DNA from: Candidatus Caenarcanales bacterium
GTDB lineage: Bacteria > Cyanobacteriota > Vampirovibrionia > LMEP-6097
DNA length: 9,528 nucleotides
Direction of reading: 5' to 3'
Assembly (NCBI GenBank): GCA_022447685.1
Contig: JAKVAO010000010.1
Location: 46,638 to 56,165, forward strand
A model generated the notes under the pieces. That model saw only the letters and a list, made by a program, of their open reading frames with translations. It was not told the origin of the DNA and ran no database searches. Made by a program: the position numbers and the translations under genes. Positions 1 to 6,599 of the stretch are shown in pieces. Positions within the stretch are counted from its first letter, which is position 1, and every line of letters starts with the position of its first letter.

Positions 1-377
1 ATAGGTTCTAATTCTTCAGTAATCGCCTCCAGCTCTTCAGCAATTGGTTCTAATTCTTCAACAATCGCCTCCGGCTCTTCTGAAATAGGTTCTAATTCTT
101 CAGTAATCGCCTCCAGCTCTTCAGAAATAGGTTCTAATTCTTCAGTAATCGCCTCCAGCTCTTCAGCAATAGGTTCTGAGTCTTCCGTAGTCGCCTCCGG
201 CTCTTCAGGAATAGGTTCTAATTCGTCAGTAATCGCCTCCTGCTCTTCAGAAACTGGCTCTAGCTCTTCAATAACCGCCTCCGGCTCTTCTGCAATAGGT
301 TCTAATTCTTCCGCAATCGCCTCCGGCTCTTCAGTAATAGGTTCTAATTCTTCAGTAATCGCCTCCGGCTCATCACG
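1..377 (-). repeat. 42-nt tandem repeat encoding acidic heptads in the FliH tail
   Basis: About nine units of 42 nt lie head to tail; the word ggttc recurs at 4, 46 and 88. Each unit encodes two heptads that alternate Pro and Ala at position six (EELEPI then EELEAI or EEPEAI). The units are imperfect but always in frame, so gain or loss of a unit would change tail length without breaking the gene. The array continues past the left edge, so its total length is unknown. Confidence 0.9.
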
Positions 378-1472
378 AAGAGGCTCCTCTTGAGTAATTT
401 GCTTAACAGCTTCTTCACTAGGTGCTTCTAATAATTTTTCTTCTTCTGGAATTTGATCTAGGAGTAAATCATCTTCATTATCAGTCTCAAGTAATTCAAC
501 TTCTTGTCCAAGATACTTCTCGAAAGCAAGTTTGATCGATTCTATCTGAACACTAAAGCTTGAATCTAGTTGTCCACCACGGGTCTCGATAATGCAAGAG
601 CCTGGGTTTACGTTAGGGTTCTCTTCGAATGATAATCTTACTTCAGGATCAAGTATTTTAGTCAAGATTCTTTCTAATTCAGCCTCATGTGCCATGTCTG
701 TAGGGCTTAAACTTATTTCAAGAAGTCCACCTTTTACGGTTACTTTTTTGACAGAGGATTTGACTTGTTCTTTGATGAGAGTGTCATCTAGCCTACTTTC
801 TCGCTGTAGTATTTTGTTGGCTATATCCAGTGCAAGGCTGATAATAATAGGTTCAACTTCTGCTATAACCCCTTCTTTAGCGGTGTTGATAGAGTTGATG
901 ACATTTTCAAATTCATCACTTACTTGGTCAAGTCTTTGCTTCCCTTCTTGATAGCCCTGTTGCTGTGCAGCTTGCAGCGCTTGTTCAAACTGTTGTTTGA
1001 GTTGTGCTTCTGTTTCTTTTATCTTTTGCCATTCAGCTTGAACTTGGTCTGATAACTTTTTTTGCTCGTTTGCAAGTATCTCTTGCATTTGCTTTTCTTT
1101 ATTGAGAAGCTCTTGGTTCTTTTGGTTAATTTCTTCGATTTTACTCTTGATTTCAAGCTCTGCTTCATTCCTGGATTGTGCAATCTGTTCATGGAATTCA
1201 TTTAATAGTGCTTGTTTCTCTTGAGCAAGTTCGCCTTGCATTTGTTGGATCAAGTTCTGTTTTTCTTCAGGACTCAATTCTTCTTTGATGGTTTGAGTAA
1301 TAACTTGTGGCGCAGGTTGATCAGCTGGGATTGCTTGCGCGTTAATATTTCCTGCTGCTTGAGCTGGATTTACTGGAGCGCCATGTGTAGTTGCTTGCAT
1401 CTCATTTATTTGAGAGTGCATTGATAGTTTGGATGGGCTGGGGGTTTTTCTTTTTTTTGCCTTAATTAGCAT
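1..1472 (-). CDS. fliH: FliH, flagellar export ATPase regulator, with acidic repeat tail (partial, runs off left edge)
   Basis: FliH binds the flagellar export ATPase FliI at the cytoplasmic base of the flagellum and regulates it. The reverse frame is open for 490 codons with no stop before the window edge. Residues 1-60 are low complexity, and about 65-180 form a Gln/Glu/Lys-rich coiled coil. About 165-325 form the FliH/V-ATPase-E-like domain, with LALDIANKIL, an NPGSCIIET segment and GGQLDSSFSVQIESI, the usual FliH ending. After an acidic linker (LLETDNEDD), residues from about 366 onward are heptads of the form x-E-E-(L/P)-E-(P/A)-I. FliH is usually about 200-270 residues, so this one is greatly extended. 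The ATG at 1472 begins one base after the fliG-like stop. It has no Shine-Dalgarno site, so coupling to fliG is likely. An in-frame ATG at 1421 is the alternative start. The family call is good; the role of the tail is unknown. Confidence 0.85.
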   Translation of the reverse strand, partial: MLIKAKKRKTPSPSKLSMHSQINEMQATTHGAPVNPAQAAGNINAQAIPADQPAPQVITQTIKEELSPEEKQNLIQQMQGELAQEKQALLNEFHEQIAQSRNEAELEIKSKIEEINQKNQELLNKEKQMQEILANEQKKLSDQVQAEWQKIKETEAQLKQQFEQALQAAQQQGYQEGKQRLDQVSDEFENVINSINTAKEGVIAEVEPIIISLALDIANKILQRESRLDDTLIKEQVKSSVKKVTVKGGLLEISLSPTDMAHEAELERILTKILDPEVRLSFEENPNVNPGSCIIETRGGQLDSSFSVQIESIKLAFEKYLGQEVELLETDNEDDLLLDQIPEEEKLLEAPSEEAVKQITQEEPLRDEPEAITEELEPITEEPEAIAEELEPIAEEPEAVIEELEPVSEEQEAITDELEPIPEEPEATTEDSEPIAEELEAITEELEPISEELEAITEELEPISEEPEAIVEELEPIAEELEAITEELEP

Positions 1473-1473
1473 T

Positions 1474-1854
1474 TTATTCAGATATGAAATTGTCGATTAT
1501 GCGGGTGATAGAACTACTTAAGTTCGGTCTACCTTTTATATTCCCCAATTTGTAATCTAAATACTGCTGTACTACTGGTCTTTCTTGTTTTTTGAATTTT
1601 ATGCACTGCTCAAACTGGGTTTCCTTCACAACTCCACTAATTAGATGAGAGAATTCGGGCCATGTTCTCGTGAAAAGTTCCCAATCTTCTTGGGTTAATT
1701 CTTTGTCTATATTTAAACTAACTTGAGTGATTCTACGAACTAACTCGTCTGGAAGTTGTTTGTAGATTGCTCTTTGGGATTCAGGGGCAAGTGACCTGAG
1801 TATCAGGGCAAGTGATTTGAGTTTTTTATTCTTTTTTTCCTCAGTTGCCATCAT
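1474..1854 (-). CDS. fliG: FliG-like protein, N-terminal domain only
   Basis: FliG sits on the MS ring: its N-domain binds the FliF tail, and its C-domain interacts with the stator to make torque. This protein is about 126 residues, against roughly 330 for FliG. The segment ALILRSLAPESQRAIYKQLP followed by DELVRRITQ matches the helical FliG N-domain pattern (A-x-L-x-x-S-L-x-x-E, then L-P-x-E-x-V-x-x-I). No EHPQ middle-domain motif and no charged torque helix is present. The C-terminus (GRPNLSSSITRIIDNFISE) is unassigned. Position between fliF and fliH is the normal fliG slot. Start choice: GTG 1857, ATG 1854 and ATG 1851 are consecutive; I chose the ATG at 1854, which leaves 8 nt after the fliF stop. 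No clean Shine-Dalgarno site is seen. It could be a true domain-only FliG partner with a full FliG encoded elsewhere, or a divergent unrelated protein in the slot. Confidence 0.6.
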   Translation of the reverse strand: MMATEEKKNKKLKSLALILRSLAPESQRAIYKQLPDELVRRITQVSLNIDKELTQEDWELFTRTWPEFSHLISGVVKETQFEQCIKFKKQERPVVQQYLDYKLGNIKGRPNLSSSITRIIDNFISE

Positions 1855-1862
1855 CACTTAAT

Positions 1863-3680
1863 TTAATCGTCCAACCAAACCTCAATTTTCTTGGCTAGTA
1901 AGTCAGGTTTGCTACTTGCAACGTTCTGGAAATTATTGAGTAAAGATTCAAATTCAATTTCCTCTTTATTACTATTATCCATCAAGTTAGCATCATTTTG
2001 CATGGCAATTTGTCTTGGAGCCTGTCCCTCTAAGCTAGCAGGGTTTGTTTCCGCGAAGCTTCCTTGGTCATATGGAGATGAAATGCTTGCAGGATCAGCA
2101 TTTGCACCAGGAGGAACAGTTTGATTCATCATTTCTTTAAGCAAAGCTTCTTGTTGTTTCAAAGCTTCTTTCTCGCCGAAATCGTCCTCCTCGTAGTCTT
2201 CATGAAGATCACTATAGTCATCTTCAAATTCGTTGCCAAGGCTTGGGTCTATATCTGTTTCTGCTCTACTTTCTTTATTGGATACAGAGCTTAAGAAGCT
2301 AAGTCCAAACAAACTCACAATCAATGCAAGCGCTATAAAACCAATTACTGTAATGGTCTTCATCCAGAAACCCATTTTTTCAAACCAACCGACATTTTCA
2401 TCAACAGCAAGTGCTTGACTAGAGACATTGTCCTTAGCGTGTAAATCAACTATGGTAATTTTGATGTTGTCAGGGTTGATATTTGGTCCAATGATCGCGG
2501 CAACACTTTCTTGGAGTTGCTTCAGTGAAATCATGGATGGGATTGATTTGTCGAGTGCAAGTGCTACTGTGACATCAGTAACTCTTCCCGGTAAGTAAGT
2601 AATATATTTTTGCTCGAAGCTAGGTAAAAGAGTTTCATTCACAGAGCTGTGAGAATAATTTTTTCCATTAGCTGGTGCTGGACCTCTTTGCTTGACTCCA
2701 TCTTGGTTTAGGTATTCTGTACCTGTCTGTCTTGAACCGACTGCACCTTCTGTATAAGTTGTTTCCTGCTGCTCCACCTTTTCTCTACTAACAGAAGCAC
2801 TGACACTGACTTTATAGTCATCTGAACCTATCACTGCATCTAAGTATTTGGTTACTCTGTTTTTGAGTTTGTCGTTAATTTTCTCTATTTCATCTATGTA
2901 ATCATCGATATCTGATTCATTATCATCCTGGTAGGCACTGTAGTTTCTACCAGTAGTGTCTACTATTGAAATATGTTCATCATCTATTCCTGGCACATAT
3001 CCTCTTAGTATGTTGATGATACTTTTTACTTGTGATTTGGATAGTTCTTCACCATCGTTAGCTAGTTCGATTTGAACTGTTGCGGTTGGTGGTGTTTGGG
3101 TATCAGTGAATAATTGCTGTTCTGGGATATTGATTCTTACTATTGCAGCTCTCATTCCGTCCATTCTGCTGATGATCTTAGAGAGGTCACCGTTCATGGC
3201 ACGAGTCAGTTTGATTCTTTTGTCGTAATCACTAGCTGCCCAGTCATTGGTGTCGAATAAGCCGTAGCCTTCATCTTCAAGTAGGTTAGTTCTGGATAAG
3301 GATAAATATGCTGTTTCTACAGCTTTTTCATAGACCTGGACTACGTATTCGCCCGGTTTTTCACCGTTCATTACTTTGGCCTCAATATTAACGGATTTTA
3401 GTTTGGCGATAATCTCGAAAGCTCTTGATTGGTCTAACTCTTGAACCAGAGGAACTAATTTACCTCGGTTTTCGTTCTTTTGTTGGGCTCCCATGTATAT
3501 AAAAGTAATGAGCAATACCGCTATTACTGAAGCACCAATGATGGCGTAGATCCTTTTTTGTGGATCAGAAATAATATCATTAATAAAACCTTGTGGCGTG
3601 CCTGCTGCTGCAGCATTATCAGGAACAGCTGTCTCTGCTGCCTGTTCGTTTGGGTTGTCGGTTACTACTTCACCTGCCAT
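1863..3680 (-). CDS. fliF: FliF, flagellar MS-ring protein
   Basis: FliF multimerises in the inner membrane to form the MS ring, which houses the export gate and carries the FliG switch ring. The protein has 605 residues. The first membrane helix is at about 44-64 (IYAIIGASVIAVLLITFIYM). The periplasmic YscJ/FliF ring-building region follows, including EYVVQVYEKAVETAYLSLS and AAIVRINIPEQQLF near the expected places. The second membrane helix is at about 442-465. The cytoplasmic tail of about 140 residues is strongly acidic and ends in LLAKKIEVWLDD, which resembles the C-terminal FliG-binding motif of the family. It is somewhat longer than a typical FliF of about 550, mostly in the tail. The ATG at 3680 has no clear Shine-Dalgarno site. 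The upstream gap to fliE contains a hairpin. The gene lies just before the FliG-like gene, its expected partner. Confidence 0.95.
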   Translation of the reverse strand: MAGEVVTDNPNEQAAETAVPDNAAAAGTPQGFINDIISDPQKRIYAIIGASVIAVLLITFIYMGAQQKNENRGKLVPLVQELDQSRAFEIIAKLKSVNIEAKVMNGEKPGEYVVQVYEKAVETAYLSLSRTNLLEDEGYGLFDTNDWAASDYDKRIKLTRAMNGDLSKIISRMDGMRAAIVRINIPEQQLFTDTQTPPTATVQIELANDGEELSKSQVKSIINILRGYVPGIDDEHISIVDTTGRNYSAYQDDNESDIDDYIDEIEKINDKLKNRVTKYLDAVIGSDDYKVSVSASVSREKVEQQETTYTEGAVGSRQTGTEYLNQDGVKQRGPAPANGKNYSHSSVNETLLPSFEQKYITYLPGRVTDVTVALALDKSIPSMISLKQLQESVAAIIGPNINPDNIKITIVDLHAKDNVSSQALAVDENVGWFEKMGFWMKTITVIGFIALALIVSLFGLSFLSSVSNKESRAETDIDPSLGNEFEDDYSDLHEDYEEDDFGEKEALKQQEALLKEMMNQTVPPGANADPASISSPYDQGSFAETNPASLEGQAPRQIAMQNDANLMDNSNKEEIEFESLLNNFQNVASSKPDLLAKKIEVWLDD

Positions 3681-3737
3681 TACTACTAACCACTATCCAA
3701 TATACCCAAAACAAGGTATAAGATAACAATAAAAACG

Positions 3738-3761
3738 TTATGACTCTTACTTAAGTCATAA
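3738..3761 (-). terminator. Hairpin between fliE and fliF, possible attenuator or weak terminator
   Basis: A perfect 8-bp inverted repeat (TTATGACT and AGTCATAA) flanks an 8-nt loop in the 109-nt gap between fliE and fliF. Read on the minus strand, the stem is followed within two bases by a run of five T. On the plus strand it is also followed by five T. The stem is AT-rich, so termination would be weak. It might instead act as partial attenuation, an mRNA stability element or an operator. Confidence 0.35.
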
Positions 3762-3789
3762 TTTTTACGAATATGTAAGTGATATGGGT

Positions 3790-4110
3790 TTATACTTGCA
3801 TGCTTACTAATTTCTCGAAGCCACCAACTACTTTTTGAGTTAGTGATGAAATTAGCTTGAATGCTACTTCTGATTTACCTAATGCAACCATAACTTCGTG
3901 AATATCTACATTTCCTTTGGTCACGGCATCGATAGATAACTGCTCTGGACGAGCCATTACATCGTTTGCCTTGCCGAGCATGCTAGTTAGTGTTTCACCG
4001 AAGCTTTGTCCCTCTACTACATTGTATTCAGCCGCACCCTGTATTGTCGGTTTTGGTGGGCTCACTGGAGCTTTGGGCATTGGTATGAAGCCGTACTGAT
4101 TTCCTTGCAT
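3790..4110 (-). CDS. fliE: FliE, flagellar MS-ring/rod junction protein
   Basis: FliE is an early-exported protein that joins the FliF ring to the proximal rod. At 106 residues it has the normal family length. The N-terminal third is Pro-rich and likely flexible (MPKAPVSPPKPT). The C-terminal half carries the family signature: a helix with AVTKGNVDIHEVMVALGKSE, then VAFKLISSLTQKVVGGFEKLVSMQV, ending in the characteristic MQV. The ATG at 4110 has a good Shine-Dalgarno site, AAGGGGA, five bases upstream on the minus strand. It is the first gene of the flagellar operon visible here. The flgB and flgC genes that often precede fliE are absent; instead the next gene is the divergent atpE. Confidence 0.93.
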   Translation of the reverse strand: MQGNQYGFIPMPKAPVSPPKPTIQGAAEYNVVEGQSFGETLTSMLGKANDVMARPEQLSIDAVTKGNVDIHEVMVALGKSEVAFKLISSLTQKVVGGFEKLVSMQV

Positions 4111-4303
4111 AAATTTCCCCTTACGCTGTACTTACTGATACTAGTTAATCCAATAAAAGTTAAGGATTGGTTAGGTTTTTTTTATTTAATACTAATCTTG
4201 CTACTTAAGTTTGTTATAATTTCTTGAGTCAAGGAGGCACTGGAATTTTATTTTCAGTTTGCACTACCTAATTCTTACGTTTAAAAGGAAGGTTATTGGA
4301 AGA
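4111..4303. other. Divergent intergenic region between fliE and atpE
   Basis: This 193-nt region must hold promoters for the leftward flagellar operon and the rightward ATP synthase genes. Visible elements are the fliE Shine-Dalgarno site at its left end, a TATAAT at 4215-4220 on the plus strand, and a strong AAGGAGG at 4231-4237 that is not followed by an ATG. No convincing flagellar sigma motif was found for fliE. Confidence 0.6.
4215..4220 (+). promoter_or_regulatory. Putative -10 box for the atp genes
   Basis: A perfect TATAAT lies 84 nt upstream of the atpE ATG in the divergent intergenic region. No good TTGACA-like -35 is present at 16-18 nt spacing (the sequence there is near ctaatc), so the call rests on the -10 alone. 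It would give a leader of roughly 75 nt. Confidence 0.35.
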
Positions 4304-4543
4304 ATGGCAGAATTAGAAACATTAGGTTTAGCTCTTAGCGCAGGTTTAGCGGCTTTAGGAGTAACTGGTCCAGCGATTGCTGTAAGTAACGTTGCTGCAA
4401 AAATGCTCGAAGGTTCAGCTAGACAACCAGATCATACTGGAGCTTTATTCACTAACGCGATTATCTTTGCAGGTATGGCTGAGGCACTTGGTATTCTTGC
4501 TTGGTTAGTTTCGTTCCTAATCTTTAGTAAAATTGGTGCATAA
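4304..4543 (+). CDS. atpE: ATP synthase subunit c (F-type, membrane rotor ring)
   Basis: Subunit c forms the membrane ring that rotates as ions cross. The protein has 79 residues and two hydrophobic helices (about 5-30 and 48-74) joined by a polar loop with the diagnostic ARQP. The ion-binding Glu is in GMAEALGIL in helix two. Helix one is unusual: the common glycine-rich GPGIGQG pattern is replaced by GPAIAVSNVA, so the Gln that helps bind sodium is a Val. The residue after the essential Glu is Ala, where sodium enzymes often have Ser. Both suggest proton coupling (inference). ATG 4304 was chosen because it begins the normal c-subunit length; a TTG at 4259 would add 15 residues atypical of the family. 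The SD-like AAGGA/GGAAGA stretches upstream are not ideally placed. Confidence 0.93.
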   Translation: MAELETLGLALSAGLAALGVTGPAIAVSNVAAKMLEGSARQPDHTGALFTNAIIFAGMAEALGILAWLVSFLIFSKIGA

Positions 4544-4558
4544 TAAGGAATTAATTAA

Positions 4559-5032
4559 GTGATATCAGTTGATTTTACTTCAGTTATATTTTTGCTTAGT
4601 TTTTTAGTCTTCCTCTTTTTGTTGGATCTATTTTTCTTTAAGCCAGTTGCCGCTAGTTTGAAAGCTAGAGAATCTGGCGTTGACCAACAAAAAGAGGACT
4701 TAGACACTATCCACGATGATATAGAGGCTAGAATATCTGAATTGGAGAATGATAAGACCATTATTGGAGCTAAGCAAGAAGCGAATTCTATAGTTGCGAA
4801 AGCAAGAAATGAAGCGAACAAAGAAAAACAAAAGCTGGTCGAGAAGTCTTCTAACGATATGAGTATCAGAGTTGAAGAAATGCTCAACGCGGTAGAAGAT
4901 GATAGAGAAGAGATATTCAAAAGTTCTGAGAAGTATATTTCTAAGCTAACTGATCTTATGAAGGGACGTTTAGAGACTATGCTTAAGAAGAGGTCTGAGA
5001 ATCTTAAGGATAATAACCCAAGTTTAGTGTAA
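4559..5032 (+). CDS. ATP synthase subunit b' (peripheral stalk)
   Basis: With subunit b it forms the stator stalk that holds the catalytic head against rotation. The protein has 157 residues. It begins VDFTSVIFLLSFLVFLFLLD, a single membrane helix at about 8-28, followed by FFFKPVAASLKARESGV, the typical b/b' junction. The rest is a long charged coiled coil rich in Glu and Lys. The only plausible start is GTG 4559, since the next in-frame Met is about 100 residues in. An AAGGA sits 9-10 bases upstream, just after the atpE stop. It is assigned as b' rather than b because of its position between c and the second b-type gene, as in cyanobacterial atp operons, and because its membrane segment resembles cyanobacterial AtpG. 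The b versus b' labels could be swapped. Confidence 0.85.
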   Translation: MISVDFTSVIFLLSFLVFLFLLDLFFFKPVAASLKARESGVDQQKEDLDTIHDDIEARISELENDKTIIGAKQEANSIVAKARNEANKEKQKLVEKSSNDMSIRVEEMLNAVEDDREEIFKSSEKYISKLTDLMKGRLETMLKKRSENLKDNNPSLV

Positions 5033-5535
5033 TGAGTGAATCAAGTTTAGATGTAGTAAAGGTAATTTTAGATAGTAATCTTTTAAATTTTGCTGTCGTT
5101 GTAGGTTTAATCCTTTATTATTTCCCTAAGACTATTAGGAAATTAGTTCTCGAGAAAAGAGAAGATATTCAAAGTAAGTCTAAGCGCTATGAAGAGCTTA
5201 AACAAAAGCACGTTGAGAAGTTATCTTTATTAGAGGCTAAGGTTAGCTCTCTCAACGTTGAGGCTGAGAAGATTGTATCTGAAGCTGAAGATGCAGCGAA
5301 GTTAATTCGCAAGAATATTTTAGCTGCAGCAGAGAAAGAAATCGAAGCTATGAAAGATGTGGCTATGAAAGAAATTGAAATCCATAAGAAGCAGGCTTTT
5401 GAGCAAGTAAGAGAAAGTTTTGTTAACTCAGCTACTGAAACCGTAGAGAATATGTTTCTTGAGCAGATCAAATCTGGAGAGGATACGAAAAACATAGCAG
5501 CTTTCAAATCTTTAGAGCCTGTTAATATAGGTTAA
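5032..5535 (+). CDS. atpF: ATP synthase subunit b (peripheral stalk)
   Basis: This is the second stator-stalk subunit, 167 residues. The N-terminal part, LDSNLLNFAVVVGLILYYFP, has one membrane helix at about 17-31. It is followed by a basic stretch and EKREDI, matching the pattern of cyanobacterial AtpF (N-L-x-N, hydrophobic helix, Y-F, then x-x-R-x-x-I). Residues 40-140 are a continuous charged coiled coil with Ala at core positions. The ATG shares its A with the b' stop (TAATG), implying translational coupling and matched output of b' and b. The tail (about 145-167) is less regular and is the likely contact with delta. Confidence 0.88.
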   Translation: MSESSLDVVKVILDSNLLNFAVVVGLILYYFPKTIRKLVLEKREDIQSKSKRYEELKQKHVEKLSLLEAKVSSLNVEAEKIVSEAEDAAKLIRKNILAAAEKEIEAMKDVAMKEIEIHKKQAFEQVRESFVNSATETVENMFLEQIKSGEDTKNIAAFKSLEPVNIG

Positions 5536-5540
5536 TATTT

Positions 5541-6074
5541 ATGAGTATACTTAATTTAAAAAAGATAGCTTCTAAATACGCAAGTGCTCTTGCGGAGATA
5601 TCTCTTGAAGAGAGTGTTATCACAGAATTGAAGCTTTTAGAAGAAATATTTAATACTGAGAAATGTTCTTTATACCTTATCAATCCTGATATTTCATTAG
5701 ATGATAAGAAGAAGACTCTTGCAGATATTGTTAACAATAAACTATCTAAGCCTGTTAGTAATTTATTATTTTTGATGCTTGAAAAGAATAGAACGAATGC
5801 TATTCCTTTCTTGGCTGAAGCGTATAAGAAACTTTATTATGAACTGAAAGGTATAGTTATTGCAGACGTTGCAGCGCCTACACCTCTAGATTCAGAAGAA
5901 CTTGCGATGATTAAATCTGAGCTTGAGAGAATTACTGATAAGAAAGTTCAATTCGGTAATATCACTTGTGATGAGTCTTTACTCGCTGGTCTTAGAGTAA
6001 CTATAGAAGATAGAAGAATTGATTTCTCTATCAAATCTAGTTTAGATTTACTTAGAAAACAGCTATTAGCATAG
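5541..6074 (+). CDS. atpH: ATP synthase subunit delta (OSCP-like)
   Basis: Delta caps the catalytic head and ties it to the b/b' stalk. The protein has 177 residues, the normal length. The N-terminal helical domain opens with KKIASKYASALAEIS, the standard A-x-x-Y-A-x-A-L pattern. The C-terminal part has the family signature ESLLAGLRVTIEDRRIDFSI followed by KSSLDLLRKQL. It starts five bases after the subunit b stop. In most bacteria atpA follows directly; here the next gene is rpiB, so the catalytic subunits must be elsewhere. Confidence 0.93.
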   Translation: MSILNLKKIASKYASALAEISLEESVITELKLLEEIFNTEKCSLYLINPDISLDDKKKTLADIVNNKLSKPVSNLLFLMLEKNRTNAIPFLAEAYKKLYYELKGIVIADVAAPTPLDSEELAMIKSELERITDKKVQFGNITCDESLLAGLRVTIEDRRIDFSIKSSLDLLRKQLLA

Positions 6075-6112
6075 AATCATCTCCTGCTTATTCGGATTTG
6101 ATTGGTTTAGGA

Positions 6113-6118
6113 TATAAT
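6113..6118 (+). promoter_or_regulatory. Putative -10 box immediately upstream of rpiB
   Basis: A perfect TATAAT ends 11 nt before the rpiB ATG. A transcript starting about 7 nt downstream would have almost no leader. No convincing -35 is seen. The absence of a Shine-Dalgarno site at normal spacing fits leaderless or near-leaderless expression. Confidence 0.35.
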
Positions 6119-6129
6119 TATCATTGCTT

Positions 6130-6573
6130 ATGAAAATTTATATAGCTTCAGATCATGCTGCTTATGGCATGAAAAAAGAGATTATCGCTGATTCAGTTTT
6201 TGAATCTATTGACTTTGTTGATTTAGGTTGTGAGTCTGAGGATTCTGTTGATTACCCAGAATACGCTCAGAAACTCTCCAGAGAAGTTTTAGCCGATAAG
6301 GGTTCTCTGGGGATTTTACTGTGTGGATCGGGTATTGGTATGAGTATTAGCGCAAATCGCTTTCCTGGAATTAGAGCAGCGCTATGTTTTAGTGAAGATT
6401 ATGCTCGTCTTAGTAAAGAACATAATAATGCTAATGTTCTGGTTTTAGGTGCAAGATTTCTTGATTTAGAGCAAGCCAAATCTATTATTCAAACCTGGCT
6501 TAATACTGAATTTGCAGGTGATAGACACCAAAGAAGGCTTGATTTAATAGATTCTTCAGTGGCAAGGGACTAA
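6130..6573 (+). CDS. rpiB: Ribose-5-phosphate isomerase B (RpiB/LacAB family)
   Basis: RpiB interconverts ribose 5-phosphate and ribulose 5-phosphate in the non-oxidative pentose phosphate pathway. The protein has 147 residues, the family norm. Visible landmarks: the N-terminal IASDHAAYGMK with Asp8 and His9; VDYPEYA; LLCGSGIGMSISANR with Cys65 at the catalytic-base position; GIRAALC; HNNANVLVLGAR with His98; and a phosphate-binding GDRHQRRLDLI near the end. These match the E. coli enzyme positions (Cys66, His99) within one residue. ATG 6130 is preferred to TTG 6124 because it begins directly at the KIYIASDH strand. It is not functionally linked to the atp genes before it. A sugar-specific isomerase of the same family (LacA/LacB, allose) is less likely without sugar genes nearby. 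Confidence 0.92.
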   Translation: MKIYIASDHAAYGMKKEIIADSVFESIDFVDLGCESEDSVDYPEYAQKLSREVLADKGSLGILLCGSGIGMSISANRFPGIRAALCFSEDYARLSKEHNNANVLVLGARFLDLEQAKSIIQTWLNTEFAGDRHQRRLDLIDSSVARD

Positions 6574-6583
6574 GTCCTAATGC

Positions 6584-6589
6584 TATGAT
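6584..6589 (+). promoter_or_regulatory. Putative -10 box for the acetolactate synthase small subunit
   Basis: TATGAT ends 10 nt before ATG 6600, the same geometry as the TATAAT upstream of rpiB. No Shine-Dalgarno site precedes the ATG. The hexamer overlaps an in-frame upstream ATG at 6585, so if it is a real promoter the 6600 start is favoured. Confidence 0.25.
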
Positions 6590-6599
6590 ATGTGCCTAT

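Noticed and set aside
1..377. CRISPR-like or non-coding minisatellite array
   Set aside because: The 42-nt units are contiguous with no unique spacers and remain in frame with fliH throughout, so they are coding repeats.
592..951. Plus-strand open frame inside the fliH region
   Set aside because: It is a shadow of fliH on the opposite strand; the reverse frame has clear FliH motifs. Similar shadows at 1212-1424, 1891-2124, 2233-2418, 8549-8980 and 9251-9454 were rejected for the same reason.
4259..4303. TTG start giving an N-terminally extended subunit c
   Set aside because: The extra 15 residues are basic and unlike any c subunit; ATG 4304 gives the family's normal length and N-terminus.
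4304..4543. Sodium-translocating ATP synthase c subunit
   Set aside because: The Gln in helix one and the Ser after the essential Glu, typical ligands of sodium rings, are replaced by Val and Ala.
4555..4920. Minus-strand open frames across the atp genes (also 5187-5507, 5522-5737 and, over ilvN, 6683-6985)
   Set aside because: They are antisense shadows, rich in Ser/Leu/Ile, of well-supported plus-strand genes.
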